Positions 45,100 through 54,900 of a DNA stretch of 64,000 nt are shown piece by piece. Positions within the stretch are counted from its first letter, which is position 1; each line of letters starts with the position of its first letter. The stretch spans positions 62,001 through 126,000 of the forward strand of contig NZ_WNLA01000012.1 of the NCBI RefSeq assembly GCF_009720865.1, written 5' to 3'. The DNA is from Pseudoduganella ginsengisoli (GTDB lineage Bacteria > Pseudomonadota > Gammaproteobacteria > Burkholderiales > Burkholderiaceae_D). The notes under the pieces were generated by a model. It did not search any database. It was not told where the DNA came from and saw only the letters and a program-made list of their open reading frames with translations. Both the position numbers and the translations under genes were made by a program.

Positions 45100-45594
45100 T
45101 TATACGGGGGCGTCTGTCGACAGGAACAGGGTTTCCTTGATTTCTTCCATCACCACGTAACTTTTAGATTGCGCGGCGCCCGGCAATTGCAGCAGCATGT
45201 CGCCCAGCAATTTGCGGTATTCCGCCATTTCGTGGATGCGGGCCTTGATCAGGTAATCGAAATCGCCCGACACCAGGTGGCATTCCTGCACTTCGGGGAT
45301 GCGCAGCACTTCGCGGCGGAATTGCTCGAACATGGAGGCCGACTTCGTGTTCAGCGTGATTTCCACGAACACCAGCAATGTCGCGCCCAATGCCGGCGCA
45401 CTGATGCGCGCGTGGTAGCCGGTAATGACGCCATCGCGCTCCATACGCTTGACCCGTTCAATGACCGGCGTAATCGACAAGCCCACCTGTTCACTGAGGT
45501 CTTTCATGGAAATGCGGGCGTCTTCTTGCAGGATGCGCAGGATTTTGCGGTCCAGCTTGTCCAGCCCGCGCACGGATTCTTTTTGAGTTCGCAT
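45100..45594 (-). CDS. Lrp/AsnC family regulator, probable activator of dadA
   Basis: The 164-residue protein has the Lrp winged helix (LDKLDRKILRILQEDARISM, then LSEQVGLSITPVIERVKRME) and the ligand-binding RAM domain with EVQECHLVSGDFDYLIKARI. It is divergent from dadA across 100 bp of AT-rich sequence, the same arrangement as dadR-dadA in Pseudomonas and Burkholderia relatives. Induction of dadA by alanine through this protein is expected from those systems; the name dadR is not used because orthology was not tested. Confidence 0.92.
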   Translation of the reverse strand: MRTQKESVRGLDKLDRKILRILQEDARISMKDLSEQVGLSITPVIERVKRMERDGVITGYHARISAPALGATLLVFVEITLNTKSASMFEQFRREVLRIPEVQECHLVSGDFDYLIKARIHEMAEYRKLLGDMLLQLPGAAQSKSYVVMEEIKETLFLSTDAPV

Positions 45595-45694
45595 GATTTA
45601 TTCCTGTTTCTCTACGAATATACAGTAACAAATACTAGTAAAACATAAATACCATAGCAGCATCAACCAAATAAGCATTCATCAGGGGGACATT

Positions 45695-46984
45695 ATGCGT
45701 ATCGTGATTCTCGGCAGCGGCGTGATCGGTGTGACCAGCGCGTATTACCTGGCCCAGGCCGGCCATGACGTGACGGTATTGGACCGCCAGAGCGCCTCCG
45801 CCCAGGAAACCAGCTTCGCCAATGCCGGCCAGATTTCCCCCGGTTACGCTTCCCCTTGGGCCGCGCCCGGCATTCCCCTGAAAGCGCTGAAATGGATGGT
45901 GCAGCGCCATGCGCCACTGGCCATCCGTCCGGACGGTACCTTGTTCCAGTTGCAGTGGATGTGGCAAATGCTGCAGAACTGCAATGCCGAGCGTTATGCC
46001 GTCAACAAGGAACGCATGGTGCGCCTGGCTGAATACAGCCGCGATTGCTTCAAGGCGCTGCGCGCCGCCACCGGTATTCAATACGAAGGCCGCCAGCAAG
46101 GTACGACCCAGCTGTTCCGTACCCAGCAGCAGCTCGATGGCGCGGCCAAGGATATCGAAGTGCTGAAAGAAACCGGCGTGCCGTTCGAATTGCTGACCCG
46201 TGACGAGCTGGTCAACGCTGAACCGGGCCTGGCCCGTTCGAAAGACCGCCTCGTGGGCGGCTTGCGCTTGCCCAACGATGAAACCGGCGATTGCCAGCTG
46301 TTCACCACGCGCCTGACGGCCATGGCGGAAAAGCTGGGCGTCAAATTCCGCTACAACGTCAATATTTCCAGCCTTGCCATGGCCGGCGATGAAGTCAAAG
46401 GCGTGATGACGGAAACCGGCCTGGTGGAAGCGGACAGCTTTGTCGTGGCGCTGGGCGCGTACTCGACCCAGCTGCTGGCCGACATCGTCAAGATTCCCGT
46501 GTACCCGCTGAAGGGGTATTCGATCACCGTGCCGATTGTCAACGCGGACGCGGCGCCCACGTCGACCATCCTGGATGAAACGTACAAGATCGCCGTGACC
46601 CGCTTTGACGACCGCATCCGCGTGGGCGGCATGGCGGAAATTGCCGGCTTCGACAAGCGCCTGAACCCGCGCCGCCGCGAAACGCTGGAAATGGTGGTCA
46701 ATGATTTGTTCCCGGGCGCCGGCGACACGGCCAAAGCAGCATTCTGGACCGGCCTGCGCCCAATGACGCCGGACGGCACGCCGGTCGTGGGCCGTACCGG
46801 GGTGCGCAACCTGTTCGTCAACACGGGCCACGGCACCTTGGGCTGGACCATGTCGTGCGGCTCTGCACAATTGCTGGCCGATATCATGTCGGCCAAGCGT
46901 CCGGCCATCAAGGCGGACGACTTGTCGGTGAGCCGCTACAGCCGCGAACGCGCTGCCGGCCGTCCGGAATTTGCCAACGCGTGA
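45695..46984 (+). CDS. dadA: D-amino acid dehydrogenase, small subunit
   Basis: The 429-residue FAD enzyme begins MRIVILGSGVIGVTSAYYLA, the DadA dinucleotide-binding motif, and continues with SFANAGQISPGYASPWAAPG, diagnostic for DadA. The C-terminal half has WTGLRPMTPDGTPVVGRTGV and FVNTGHGTLGWTMSCGSAQL, the FAD and substrate site. It oxidises D-alanine and other D-amino acids to keto acids at the inner membrane, feeding quinone. AGGGGGACATT precedes the ATG. No alanine racemase gene (dadX) follows; the next gene has its own promoter. Confidence 0.97.
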   Translation: MRIVILGSGVIGVTSAYYLAQAGHDVTVLDRQSASAQETSFANAGQISPGYASPWAAPGIPLKALKWMVQRHAPLAIRPDGTLFQLQWMWQMLQNCNAERYAVNKERMVRLAEYSRDCFKALRAATGIQYEGRQQGTTQLFRTQQQLDGAAKDIEVLKETGVPFELLTRDELVNAEPGLARSKDRLVGGLRLPNDETGDCQLFTTRLTAMAEKLGVKFRYNVNISSLAMAGDEVKGVMTETGLVEADSFVVALGAYSTQLLADIVKIPVYPLKGYSITVPIVNADAAPTSTILDETYKIAVTRFDDRIRVGGMAEIAGFDKRLNPRRRETLEMVVNDLFPGAGDTAKAAFWTGLRPMTPDGTPVVGRTGVRNLFVNTGHGTLGWTMSCGSAQLLADIMSAKRPAIKADDLSVSRYSRERAAGRPEFANA

Positions 46985-47037
46985 CGCGGGTTAGCGTGGC
47001 GGCCGATGTGCCGCCGCCACGCCTGACCATCCTTCCA

Positions 47038-47066
47038 TTGTGGCAGCCGGGTCCCATGCGTATAAT
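47038..47066 (+). promoter_or_regulatory. Promoter for a leaderless HDOD mRNA
   Basis: TTGTGG (3/6 to the -35 consensus) at 47038-47043 is followed after 17 bp by a perfect TATAAT at 47061-47066. The A of the HDOD ATG is at 47073, exactly 7 bp past the -10, which is the usual initiation point. No Shine-Dalgarno lies before the ATG. Confidence 0.75.
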
Positions 47067-47072
47067 TTTTGC

Positions 47073-47912
47073 ATGAACAAACTCGAAGCCTACGGTCACA
47101 TCGCAGCCCTTGCGATACGCGGCGACCTCGTTTTCCCCACCAGTGTCAATGCAGCGCTGCGCGTGCAGCTGGCGCTGGACGATCCTGACTGTCCCATCGA
47201 AGAAGCCATCCGCCTGGTGCTGCAAGAGCCGCAATTGGCGGCGCGCACGGTGGCGCTGTCGAATTCCGCCATGTTCAACCGTACCAGCGGACCGGAAGTG
47301 GTCAATGTGCGTTCCGCCATCATGCGCATCGGCTACCACAACTTGTTTGCGCTGGCCGCTGCCATGGTGGTGCGCTCGTTTGGCGCCAAGATCACCAATC
47401 CCGACGTGCGGGCCAAGGCCGAGCAGCTGTGGCAGCACACGGTGCACGTGGCGTGCCTGTCCCGCATCCTCGCACGCGAAGTGACGGGCGCCAATCCCGA
47501 TACGGCGCTGTTCGCGTCCATCGTGCATGAAGTGGGCAATTTTTATTTGCTGTCGCGCGCCGATGAATTCCCCGGGCTGCTCGATGACGATCCCGACAAC
47601 TGGCAGCCGGCCAGCGAGGAAATCATTACGCGGGAAGTGCTGGCCAAGCTGAATGTGCCGGAACCCGTCAGCACGGCGATCCAGAATTTGCGCGATGGCT
47701 TCCTGCAAATTCCGCCGGAAACCTTGCTCGATACGCTGATTTTAGCGAATCAGCTGTCGCCGGTCGCATCGCCGATGGCGCCGCCGCCACGGGAATTGCC
47801 GCCACAAGGCGATTCCGTCATTGACCTGTTCATCGATGATGAGATGATGGAAAGCATCATGGCGGAAGCAGAGCGCGATGCGGCTGCCATGAATGCGGCT
47901 TTATTGGTGTGA
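47073..47912 (+). CDS. HDOD domain protein
   Basis: The 279-residue protein carries an HDOD domain (about 15-215) with VLQEPQLAARTVALSNSAMF, RSAIMRIGYHNLFALAAAMV and HTVHVACLSRILAREV. The catalytic HD of true HD phosphohydrolases is replaced by SIVHEVGNFYLL, as normal for HDOD. Such proteins are non-enzymatic adaptors in signalling, often c-di-GMP-linked. A C-terminal acidic region (VIDLFIDDEMMESIMAEAER) is not part of the domain. ATG 47073 is preceded closely by a -10 element and by no ribosome binding site, so translation is probably leaderless. The frame is open 11 codons upstream without any initiation signal. Confidence 0.92.
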   Translation: MNKLEAYGHIAALAIRGDLVFPTSVNAALRVQLALDDPDCPIEEAIRLVLQEPQLAARTVALSNSAMFNRTSGPEVVNVRSAIMRIGYHNLFALAAAMVVRSFGAKITNPDVRAKAEQLWQHTVHVACLSRILAREVTGANPDTALFASIVHEVGNFYLLSRADEFPGLLDDDPDNWQPASEEIITREVLAKLNVPEPVSTAIQNLRDGFLQIPPETLLDTLILANQLSPVASPMAPPPRELPPQGDSVIDLFIDDEMMESIMAEAERDAAAMNAALLV

Positions 47913-47928
47913 CTGCCGCCCTGCGCAC

Positions 47929-48378
47929 TCACTGCCGCGGAACGAATTCAAGAGGCTGGGCTTCCGCCGCCAGCCCCTTGCGCGGCAGCAAGCGGGCCAG
48001 CGTCAAGCCATCAAGCACGTGCAAATACGCTTCCGTGGCTTCCTTCAGCTTGAACTTCAAATAGCAATTCCCGTCCAGCACGCACGAATTGTGTTCCGTG
48101 TCGAAGCACTCGGCCATGAAGAAGTCCGATTCGCTCTGGCGCACGACTGCGCCGATATTGATTTCCTCGGGTTCCTTGCCCAGCCGTAGGCCGCCATTGC
48201 GGCCCCGCACGGTTTCCACCAAACCGTTGACGCCCAGCTGGTGGATCACTTTGGTCAAGTGGTTTTTCGAAATAGCGTGCAAGTCCGCAATATCCTGGAT
48301 CGTGACCAGACGGTCCCGGTTCATGCCCAGGTAAATCAGCGAACGCAGCGTGTAATCAGTAAACGAAGTCAGTCTCAT
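47929..48378 (-). CDS. Rrf2 family regulator, NsrR-like
   Basis: The 149-residue protein starts at MRLTSFTDYTLRSLIYLGMN, typical of NsrR/Rrf2; an ATG eight codons upstream overlaps the previous gene. The winged helix includes VTIQDIADLHAISKNHLTKV and ETVRGRNGGLRLGKEPEEIN. The iron-sulfur ligand loop has three Cys spaced C-x7-C-x5-C in CFDTEHNSCVLDGNC, the spacing of nitric-oxide-sensing NsrR. It lies 10 bp after a nitrobindin-like gene, probably in one operon. NO-responsive repression is inferred; no hmp or nor gene is nearby. Confidence 0.88.
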   Translation of the reverse strand: MRLTSFTDYTLRSLIYLGMNRDRLVTIQDIADLHAISKNHLTKVIHQLGVNGLVETVRGRNGGLRLGKEPEEINIGAVVRQSESDFFMAECFDTEHNSCVLDGNCYLKFKLKEATEAYLHVLDGLTLARLLPRKGLAAEAQPLEFVPRQ

Positions 48379-48388
48379 GGCGGGTATG

Positions 48389-49024
48389 TCAGCGTCGCGC
48401 AAGCGGGTTGGGCGTCGGCTCCCCTACCTTCTGCAACAAATTACGGTCTATATGGTGGAAGGGCTCGTCTTCTTTGCCACGAATCAGCATCACGGTATCT
48501 TCCTCATACCCCCACGTGCCGTCATCGTGAATCGTAACCTTGATCCGGTATTCGACTGTCTTGAATCCATATTCCAGGAATGGGTTCGAGCGTATGCCAT
48601 ACGTTTCCGACGCGCGTTCAGCCACCAGCTCAAACGTTTTCGCATCCGGTTCGGCCGTGCCGGACGCCATCGCGATCTGGCCGCGTGGAATCGCCAGCGT
48701 CTGGATCACGGTCTTGGTGGCCGGCTCCCACAGCCAGTAGCCAACCTGTTCATGGTAGGTTTTCACCTGGTCTGGCTTGGTAATGAAAATCACATAGCGC
48801 AAGCCATAAAACAGTTGCGGGCCATTGGTGACCGGGTCGATCGGCTGCAGCTCGATGCGCTCCACATACGCCTGCTTGCGGGGACCGTCTTTTTTCGGCT
48901 TGATGTCGAGGCCGCGCTCACCTTGCCACACGCCGGCCATCGCCGTCAGCGGGCCCAGGTTCGCCAGCGTGTTGACGTCCACGTCGGACGGTTCGGTATA
49001 GATGTCGTCGGAAAATTCACTCAT
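48389..49024 (-). CDS. Nitrobindin-like heme-binding beta-barrel protein (FABP/THAP4 type)
   Basis: The 211-residue protein has a single barrel of the nitrobindin family. The signature G-x-W-x-G appears as MAGVWQGERGLDI near residue 30, and the C-terminal strand FHHIDRNLLQKVG carries the His expected to ligate heme. Between them, EQVGYWLWEPATKTVIQTLA and AIPRGQIAMASG match the conserved strands. The family binds ferric heme and reacts with NO or peroxynitrite. I use ATG 49024 (MSEFSDDIYT); an in-frame ATG at 49057 lies within a dyad. Its neighbour is an NsrR-like regulator. Confidence 0.82.
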   Translation of the reverse strand: MSEFSDDIYTEPSDVDVNTLANLGPLTAMAGVWQGERGLDIKPKKDGPRKQAYVERIELQPIDPVTNGPQLFYGLRYVIFITKPDQVKTYHEQVGYWLWEPATKTVIQTLAIPRGQIAMASGTAEPDAKTFELVAERASETYGIRSNPFLEYGFKTVEYRIKVTIHDDGTWGYEEDTVMLIRGKEDEPFHHIDRNLLQKVGEPTPNPLARR

Positions 49025-49040
49025 GGCGCGCGGTACAAGA

Positions 49041-49069
49041 AGTTGCAGTATGTCCATTTTAATGCAACT
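49041..49069. promoter_or_regulatory. Inverted repeat upstream of the nitrobindin-like gene
   Basis: AGTTGCA and TGCAACT, perfectly complementary 7-bp arms, flank 15 bp of AT-rich sequence, 17 bp before the nitrobindin ATG. It is the only dyad in this 67-bp gap. Known NsrR sites have a 7-bp gap between comparable arms, so this would be a spaced-out variant or a site for another factor. Confidence 0.45.
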
Positions 49070-49091
49070 CCCCGCCCGCTGCCCGCAGTGT

Positions 49092-51770
49092 TTACGCCAT
49101 GCTCCATTCCGGCATTTCCGCGTCCGCCTGCCCTTCCAGCATCCCCTGGATCAATTCCGGCGCCACCGGGCGGCTGAACAGGTAGCCCTGCATGTCATGG
49201 CAGCCGCTCTCGTGCAGGAAACTGCGCTGCTGCGTGGTTTCCACGCCTTCCGCAATGACACGCAATTGCAGCTGGTGCGACAGTGAAATAATCGCACGGG
49301 CAATCGCCTGGTCGTCGCTATTCGTGTCGAGGTCGCGCACAAACGATTTATCGATCTTCAGGCTGCTGATCGGGAACGATTTCAACGCCGCCAGGCTGGA
49401 ATAACCGGTGCCGAAGTCATCGATCGACAGCGAAATCCCCATGGCTTTCAATTCCCGCATCTTGGCAACCGATTGCTGCAAGTCGCGCATGATCAAGCTT
49501 TCCGTGACTTCCAGCTCCAGCCATTTCGGGTCCAGGCCGGAAATTTCCAGCGCGCGCCGCACCCGCGCCACCAGCCGCGCATCGTCAAACTGGCGCGGCG
49601 ACACGTTGACGGAAATGGTAATCGGGTGCAAGCCCATGTCTTGCCATGCGCGGCCCTGGCGGCATGCCGTCAGCAGCACCCATTCGCCAATCGCGACAAT
49701 GGCGCCGCTTTCTTCCGCCAGTGGAATGAACTGGTCCGGCGGCATCATGCCCCGCTCCGGATGGCGCCAGCGCAGCAGCGCTTCCACGCCAAACACGCGG
49801 CCCGTTTCCAGCCGCACTTTCGGCTGGTATTGCACGAGGAATTGTTCGCCGTGCAGGGCCGTCCTCAGCCCTTCCATCAGCGCGAGTTTTTCTTCCAGGC
49901 TGGCGTTCATTTCCTGCGTATAGAACTGCACATTGTTCTTGCCCGTATCCTTGGCGCGGTACATGGCGGCGTCCGCGTTCATCAGCAAGGTGTCCGGGTC
50001 GCTGCCGTCGCGCGGGTACATGGCCACGCCGATGCTGCAGCTGACCTGCACGGGCTGGCCGTCCAGCACCACGGGCTGGATCACGGCTTCCCGTATCTTG
50101 TCCAGCAACACCATCAATGCGCTTTCACTGTCATGCTGCTCTGGCAATACCAGCACGAATTCATCGCCGCCAAAGCGGCCCACCGTATCATGGCGGCGCA
50201 CGCAGCCCACCATGCGCGACGCGACTTCCTTCAGCAATTCATCGCCCGCCGTATGGCCCAGGCCATCGTTGACCAGCTTGAAACTATCGAGGTCGATAAA
50301 CGCCACGGCCACTTCGCGGTCATTGCGCTCGCCATGCAAAATCGCCTGGCGCAGACGGTCGTCAATCAGGCTGCGGTTCGGCAAGCCCGTCAGCGTGTCA
50401 TGGTGCGCCATGTGGACGATGCGTTCCTCGGCCAGTTTGCGCTCGCTGATGTCGCGCACGATGGCCACGACGCCGTCGGCCACGGCCACCACTTGCCAGT
50501 GCAGCCAGCGCGCATGCAGTTGCGGCATCGTGTTATGCAATTCCGCTTCATACACGCCGCCTTTGCACATGATGCGCTCCAGCTCGGCAAAGATGCCGTT
50601 GTGGCGCGCTTGCGGCAGCCATGCGCTGAGCATCATGCTCTGCAATTGTTCGCGCGACAAGCCCGTCAATTTTTCCGCGCGGCTGTTGGTGGTGACGATA
50701 CGGAAGTCCGTCACGGCGCCTTTGCGGTCACGCTCGCCCTGCAGCACGAAAAATGCATCCATGTTTGCTTCGGATGCGGCCGCATACGTTTCATTGGCGC
50801 GGCGGATGCGGCGGCGCGCCCGCGCGCCCTGCCATGCCCAATACCACGCCAGCGACGCCAGCACCACCAGCACGGCGCTGGCCACGCCCGCTTCCATCAG
50901 GCTGTTGCGGCGGCGCTGTTCAAATTGCGCCAATTGTTCGCGCTCGGACAAGCCGGCCAGCGCCAGCAGCGGGAAGCCTTGCAGCTGGCGCGCCGTCGCA
51001 TAGCGCGACACGCCATCCCACGAATGAATGGCCGGCGCGCCGACTTCCGCGCGCACGTCGATCTGGTCGCCCCAGGAAATCTTGTCGCCGGTGCGCAGTG
51101 CGCGCACGACGCCATCATTGCCAACCAGCGCCAGCACGCCCTGCTCGCCCTGGCGGCGGCGTTCATAGCCAGCCGTGAAATAGCCGGGATCGACTTCCAT
51201 GATGACGATACCGGCGAATTCGCCATCCGCATCGTTGATGCGGCGCGTGAAATGCAGGCGCGGATCGCCCGCCGCATCGTCGGCTTGCGTTTCGCCCACG
51301 CGCACATCCTGGCCGGGCGTATCGCGGTGCACGCGGAAGTAAGGCTGCGTGGCAACGGACAGCGCGCGGGCAGCAGGATTGCGCGCCACGATGCGGCCCT
51401 GCGCATCGGCTATGCTGACGGTAAAGACCAGGCCAGACGGCAGCAAGCCGTGCGAATTCAATTCCTGCAGCGCACCGGCCGCCCCCTTGCGTTCGACCGC
51501 ATAGGCGACCACGCTCAGCGTCTGTTCGATGCCGGCCAGGTTGCGCGACACTTGCGCTTCATACGTGTCAGCCAGCTCTTGCACGGAGTCAGCCGCCCCG
51601 GCGCGTGCCGCGTGGCGTTCAATGTCGATGAAATGGAAGGTAAAGGCCCAGATCGCGCCCAGCAGCAGCGCCATTGTCAGCGGCAACGTCACGTACGTTT
51701 CCAGCGCCAGGCGCATCCATTTACTGTGCGCGGTGGTGGAGAAATGGCGGACGTGACGTGCTTTTGGCAT
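49092..51770 (-). CDS. Membrane PAS-GGDEF-EAL protein with periplasmic Cache domain
   Basis: The 892-residue protein has TM1 (about 28-50), a periplasmic Cache-type region (to about 300, with RRINDADGEFAGIVIMEVDP), TM2 (SAVLVVLASLAWYWAWQGAR), and a PAS domain (about 335-450). The GGDEF domain has FIDLDSFKLVNDGLGHTAGD and FGGDEFVLVL (about 530). The EAL domain (about 630-885) has VEALLRWRHPERG, NVSPRQFDD, EVTESLI, DDFGTGYSS and LKIDKSFVRD, so the phosphodiesterase residues are intact. Both c-di-GMP synthesis and hydrolysis are possible; such proteins often act mainly as phosphodiesterases. Confidence 0.95.
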   Translation of the reverse strand: MPKARHVRHFSTTAHSKWMRLALETYVTLPLTMALLLGAIWAFTFHFIDIERHAARAGAADSVQELADTYEAQVSRNLAGIEQTLSVVAYAVERKGAAGALQELNSHGLLPSGLVFTVSIADAQGRIVARNPAARALSVATQPYFRVHRDTPGQDVRVGETQADDAAGDPRLHFTRRINDADGEFAGIVIMEVDPGYFTAGYERRRQGEQGVLALVGNDGVVRALRTGDKISWGDQIDVRAEVGAPAIHSWDGVSRYATARQLQGFPLLALAGLSEREQLAQFEQRRRNSLMEAGVASAVLVVLASLAWYWAWQGARARRRIRRANETYAAASEANMDAFFVLQGERDRKGAVTDFRIVTTNSRAEKLTGLSREQLQSMMLSAWLPQARHNGIFAELERIMCKGGVYEAELHNTMPQLHARWLHWQVVAVADGVVAIVRDISERKLAEERIVHMAHHDTLTGLPNRSLIDDRLRQAILHGERNDREVAVAFIDLDSFKLVNDGLGHTAGDELLKEVASRMVGCVRRHDTVGRFGGDEFVLVLPEQHDSESALMVLLDKIREAVIQPVVLDGQPVQVSCSIGVAMYPRDGSDPDTLLMNADAAMYRAKDTGKNNVQFYTQEMNASLEEKLALMEGLRTALHGEQFLVQYQPKVRLETGRVFGVEALLRWRHPERGMMPPDQFIPLAEESGAIVAIGEWVLLTACRQGRAWQDMGLHPITISVNVSPRQFDDARLVARVRRALEISGLDPKWLELEVTESLIMRDLQQSVAKMRELKAMGISLSIDDFGTGYSSLAALKSFPISSLKIDKSFVRDLDTNSDDQAIARAIISLSHQLQLRVIAEGVETTQQRSFLHESGCHDMQGYLFSRPVAPELIQGMLEGQADAEMPEWSMA

Positions 51771-51926
51771 GGGGAAATGTATCCAAATGGGCGCGCGCGT
51801 GCACCTAAACTACGGGAACCGGGCGCAAACCCAGCACTGTAAATCAATTGCTAGTAACTGTCGATTAATTTCTATCTTTCACTACACATTGTATTTATGA
51901 AAACAATAATCTGGCTTAAAAAATAA

Positions 51927-51954
51927 AAAAGGCAAGACCGCAGCCTTGCCTTTT
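51927..51954 (-). terminator. Rho-independent terminator of the first giant repeat gene
   Basis: AAAAGGCAAG and CTTGCCTTTT form a perfect 10-bp stem with an 8-nt loop, 34 bp past the stop. On the minus strand it is followed by a T-rich tract. It marks the end of the giant gene transcript. Confidence 0.85.
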
Positions 51955-51988
51955 ACGTGCCGGCGGGCTGGCGCCCGCCTACGCATGC

Positions 51989-54900
51989 TTACTTCGACGC
52001 CAGGATGCCACCCTGGCCTGCACTGCTGGACAGCGCCTTCAGACGCAAGTCGCTGTCGCTAGCCGCCAGGTCTGCCGCACCATTGAGCTTGGTGGCGTCA
52101 AACTGGTCGATGGCTGCCGCCAGTGTCGCGACACTGGCGTTGACGGTACTGCCGCCATCCATCGCCAGGGCGCCGCCACCTTGCGGCGTGTCGCCGGTGA
52201 AGGACGACATCGACTGCACCAGTCCGCTGACATTGCCGCGCAGGCTGGACGCATCGCCACCCACGTTGCGGCCGGCGAACCATACGTCGGCTGCGTCATG
52301 CGTCTGGCCATCGGCAGTTTCGTATGTCGACGTCAAGCCCACGAGGTTGCCATTGTTGATGTCGCTGCCGGCTTTCGCATCCAGGCTCAGACTCGTGATG
52401 TTCAAGTCAGCCAGCGATTTCAATTCGCTTGCCGAGCTAACGCCATCCGCATTGCCATCCACCCATACGCGCAAGTTGCCGAAGGCCGCGTCGGCACTGG
52501 TCAGCTTGCCGTCGCCATTGATGTCGAGTTCCGCCAGCGCCTGGTAGCCGTTCAATGCTTTCGCACCGTTCGCCAGGATGGTGCCGGTACCGAACAGTTC
52601 GGAGCCATCATCGATGGAACCATTGCCGTTGCGGTCCAGTGCCAGCAAGCCGTCGCCACCGCCAACCCAGCCAGTGCCCGCCTTGTTGCCGGAACCGGTC
52701 AAGTCAAACGTGACGCCTGCGTTGAAGGCCAGCGTCTGGATGCCGTTGCCATCCAGGTCCAGCACGATCGGCGAGTCGCCTGCCGCCAAAGCATTGACCT
52801 GGGCAGTGTTCAAGGCCGCCGTCTGCAAGGTCGTCAGCGCATTCACTTGCGACGTCAACAGCATCGACAGCTGCAAGGTCGTCAGGCCGGCGAACTGCTC
52901 GGAATTCAAGCCGAGGATGGTTGACGTCCGCAGCGCCGTCACATCGGTGGTTTCCAGCGCCGAGATTTGCAAGGTCGTCAAGCCCGTTACCTGCTTGCTG
53001 GTCAGTGCAGCAAACTGGCTGGTCGACATCGCGACCAGCTGGTCCGTCGTCAAGCCGGTGATCTGCAAGGTCGTCAGCGATGCGACGGCGGACGACTTGA
53101 TGCCAGCCACGTCGATGGTATCCATCTTCGTGATTTGCGCCGAACTCAAGCCGGCCAGTTGCGTCGTGGACAGTGCCGCCACTTGCAGCGAGTCCATCGC
53201 CACCAGCTGGTCCGTCGTCAACGCAGCAATCTGCGTGGACTTCAGGCCGGCCAGCGACTTGGTCGTGATGGCCGCCACGTCTTCCGTACCCAGTGCGGCA
53301 ATCAAATCGGTACCCAGCGCCGACAGTTGTACCGAGCTCAGCGCAGCAACTTGCGTATCGCTCAGCGAAGCAGCCTGGTTGGTGTTCAAGGCTGCCAGCA
53401 CCGACGAACTGAGCGCCGCGATTTGCTGCGACGTCAATTCGCCCAGCTGTGCCGTCGTGATGGCGGTGACTTGCGTCGACTTCAGTGCGCTGATGACGGA
53501 AGTCTTCAGCGTATCGATGTCGGCCGTTGCAATGGCGCCGATGGTATCGGTGGTCAGTGCAGCGAATTGCATGCTCGTCAGGCCAGCCAGCTGCAGGCTG
53601 TTCAACGTTGCCAACTGGTTCGAATTGAAGCCAACGGCCACTTGCTTGGTCGTCATCGCACCGATCTGTGCCGACGTCAGCGCGTCGATCTGGTCGGTCG
53701 AGATTCCGGCCATCTGCAGCGTGGTCAGCGACGAAATCACGCTGGTCTTGATCGCTGCCAGGTCCGCATCTTCCATTGCGCGGATTTGCGAGCTGTCCAG
53801 GCCGGCCAGTTGCGTGCTGGTCAGCGCAGCCACCTGGCTGGTTTCCAGCGCCACGACTTCGGCCGTGTTCAGTGCGCCAATCTGCGTGGACTTCAGGCCA
53901 GCCAGCGCCTTCGTGGTAATCGCGGCCACATCATCCGTGCCCAGCGCAGCGATGCCATCGGTGGACAGTGCCGACAGTTGCAGCGACGTCAGCGCAGCCA
54001 CTTGCGAGTCATCCAGCGCCGACACTTGCAGCGTGTTCAAGGTGCTGATGACCGACGTGGTCAGCGCGGCAATCTGCGTGGACGACAGTTGGCCCAATTG
54101 CGGCGTGGTCAATGCCGATACCTGGCTCGACTTCAGCGAAGCAATCACCGTGGTCTTCAGCGAGCTGATCGCATCGGTGGCAATGGCGCCAATGGTGTCC
54201 GTCGTCAGCGCCGCGAATTGCGCACTGGTCAGGCCCGCCAGCTGCACGCTGTTCAACAGCGACAACTGGTTGGAATTCAAGCCCGTCGCCACTTGCTTGG
54301 TGGTCAGCGCGCCAATTTGTGCCGACGTCAGCGCGTCGATCTGGTCGGTCGAGATACCGGCCATCTGCAGCGTGGTCAGCGACGAAATCACGCTGGTCTT
54401 GATCGCTGCCAGGTCCGCTTCTTCCATTGCGCGGATTTGCGACGAATCCAGGCCGGCCAGTTGCGTGCTGGTCAGCGCACCCACCTGGTTGGTATCCAGC
54501 GCCACGACTTCGGCCGTATTCAAAGCGGCGATTTGCGTGGACTTCAGGCCAGCCAGCGCCTTCGTGGTAATCGCGGCCACATCATCCGTGCCCAGCGCAG
54601 CGATGCCATCGGTGGACAGTGCCGACAGTTGCAGCGACGTCAGCGCAGCCACTTGCGAGTCGTCCAGCGCCGACACTTGCAGCGTGTTCAAGGTGCTGAT
54701 GACCGACGTGGTCAGCGCGGCAATCTGCGTGGACGACAGTTGGCCCAATTGCGGCGTGGTCAACGCCGAAACCTGGCTCGACTTCAGCGAAGCAATCACC
54801 GTGGTCTTCAGCGAGCTGATCGCATCGGTGGCAATGGCGCCGATGGTATCCGTCGTCAGCGCGGCGAATTGCGCACTGGTCAGGCCCGCCAGCTGCACGC

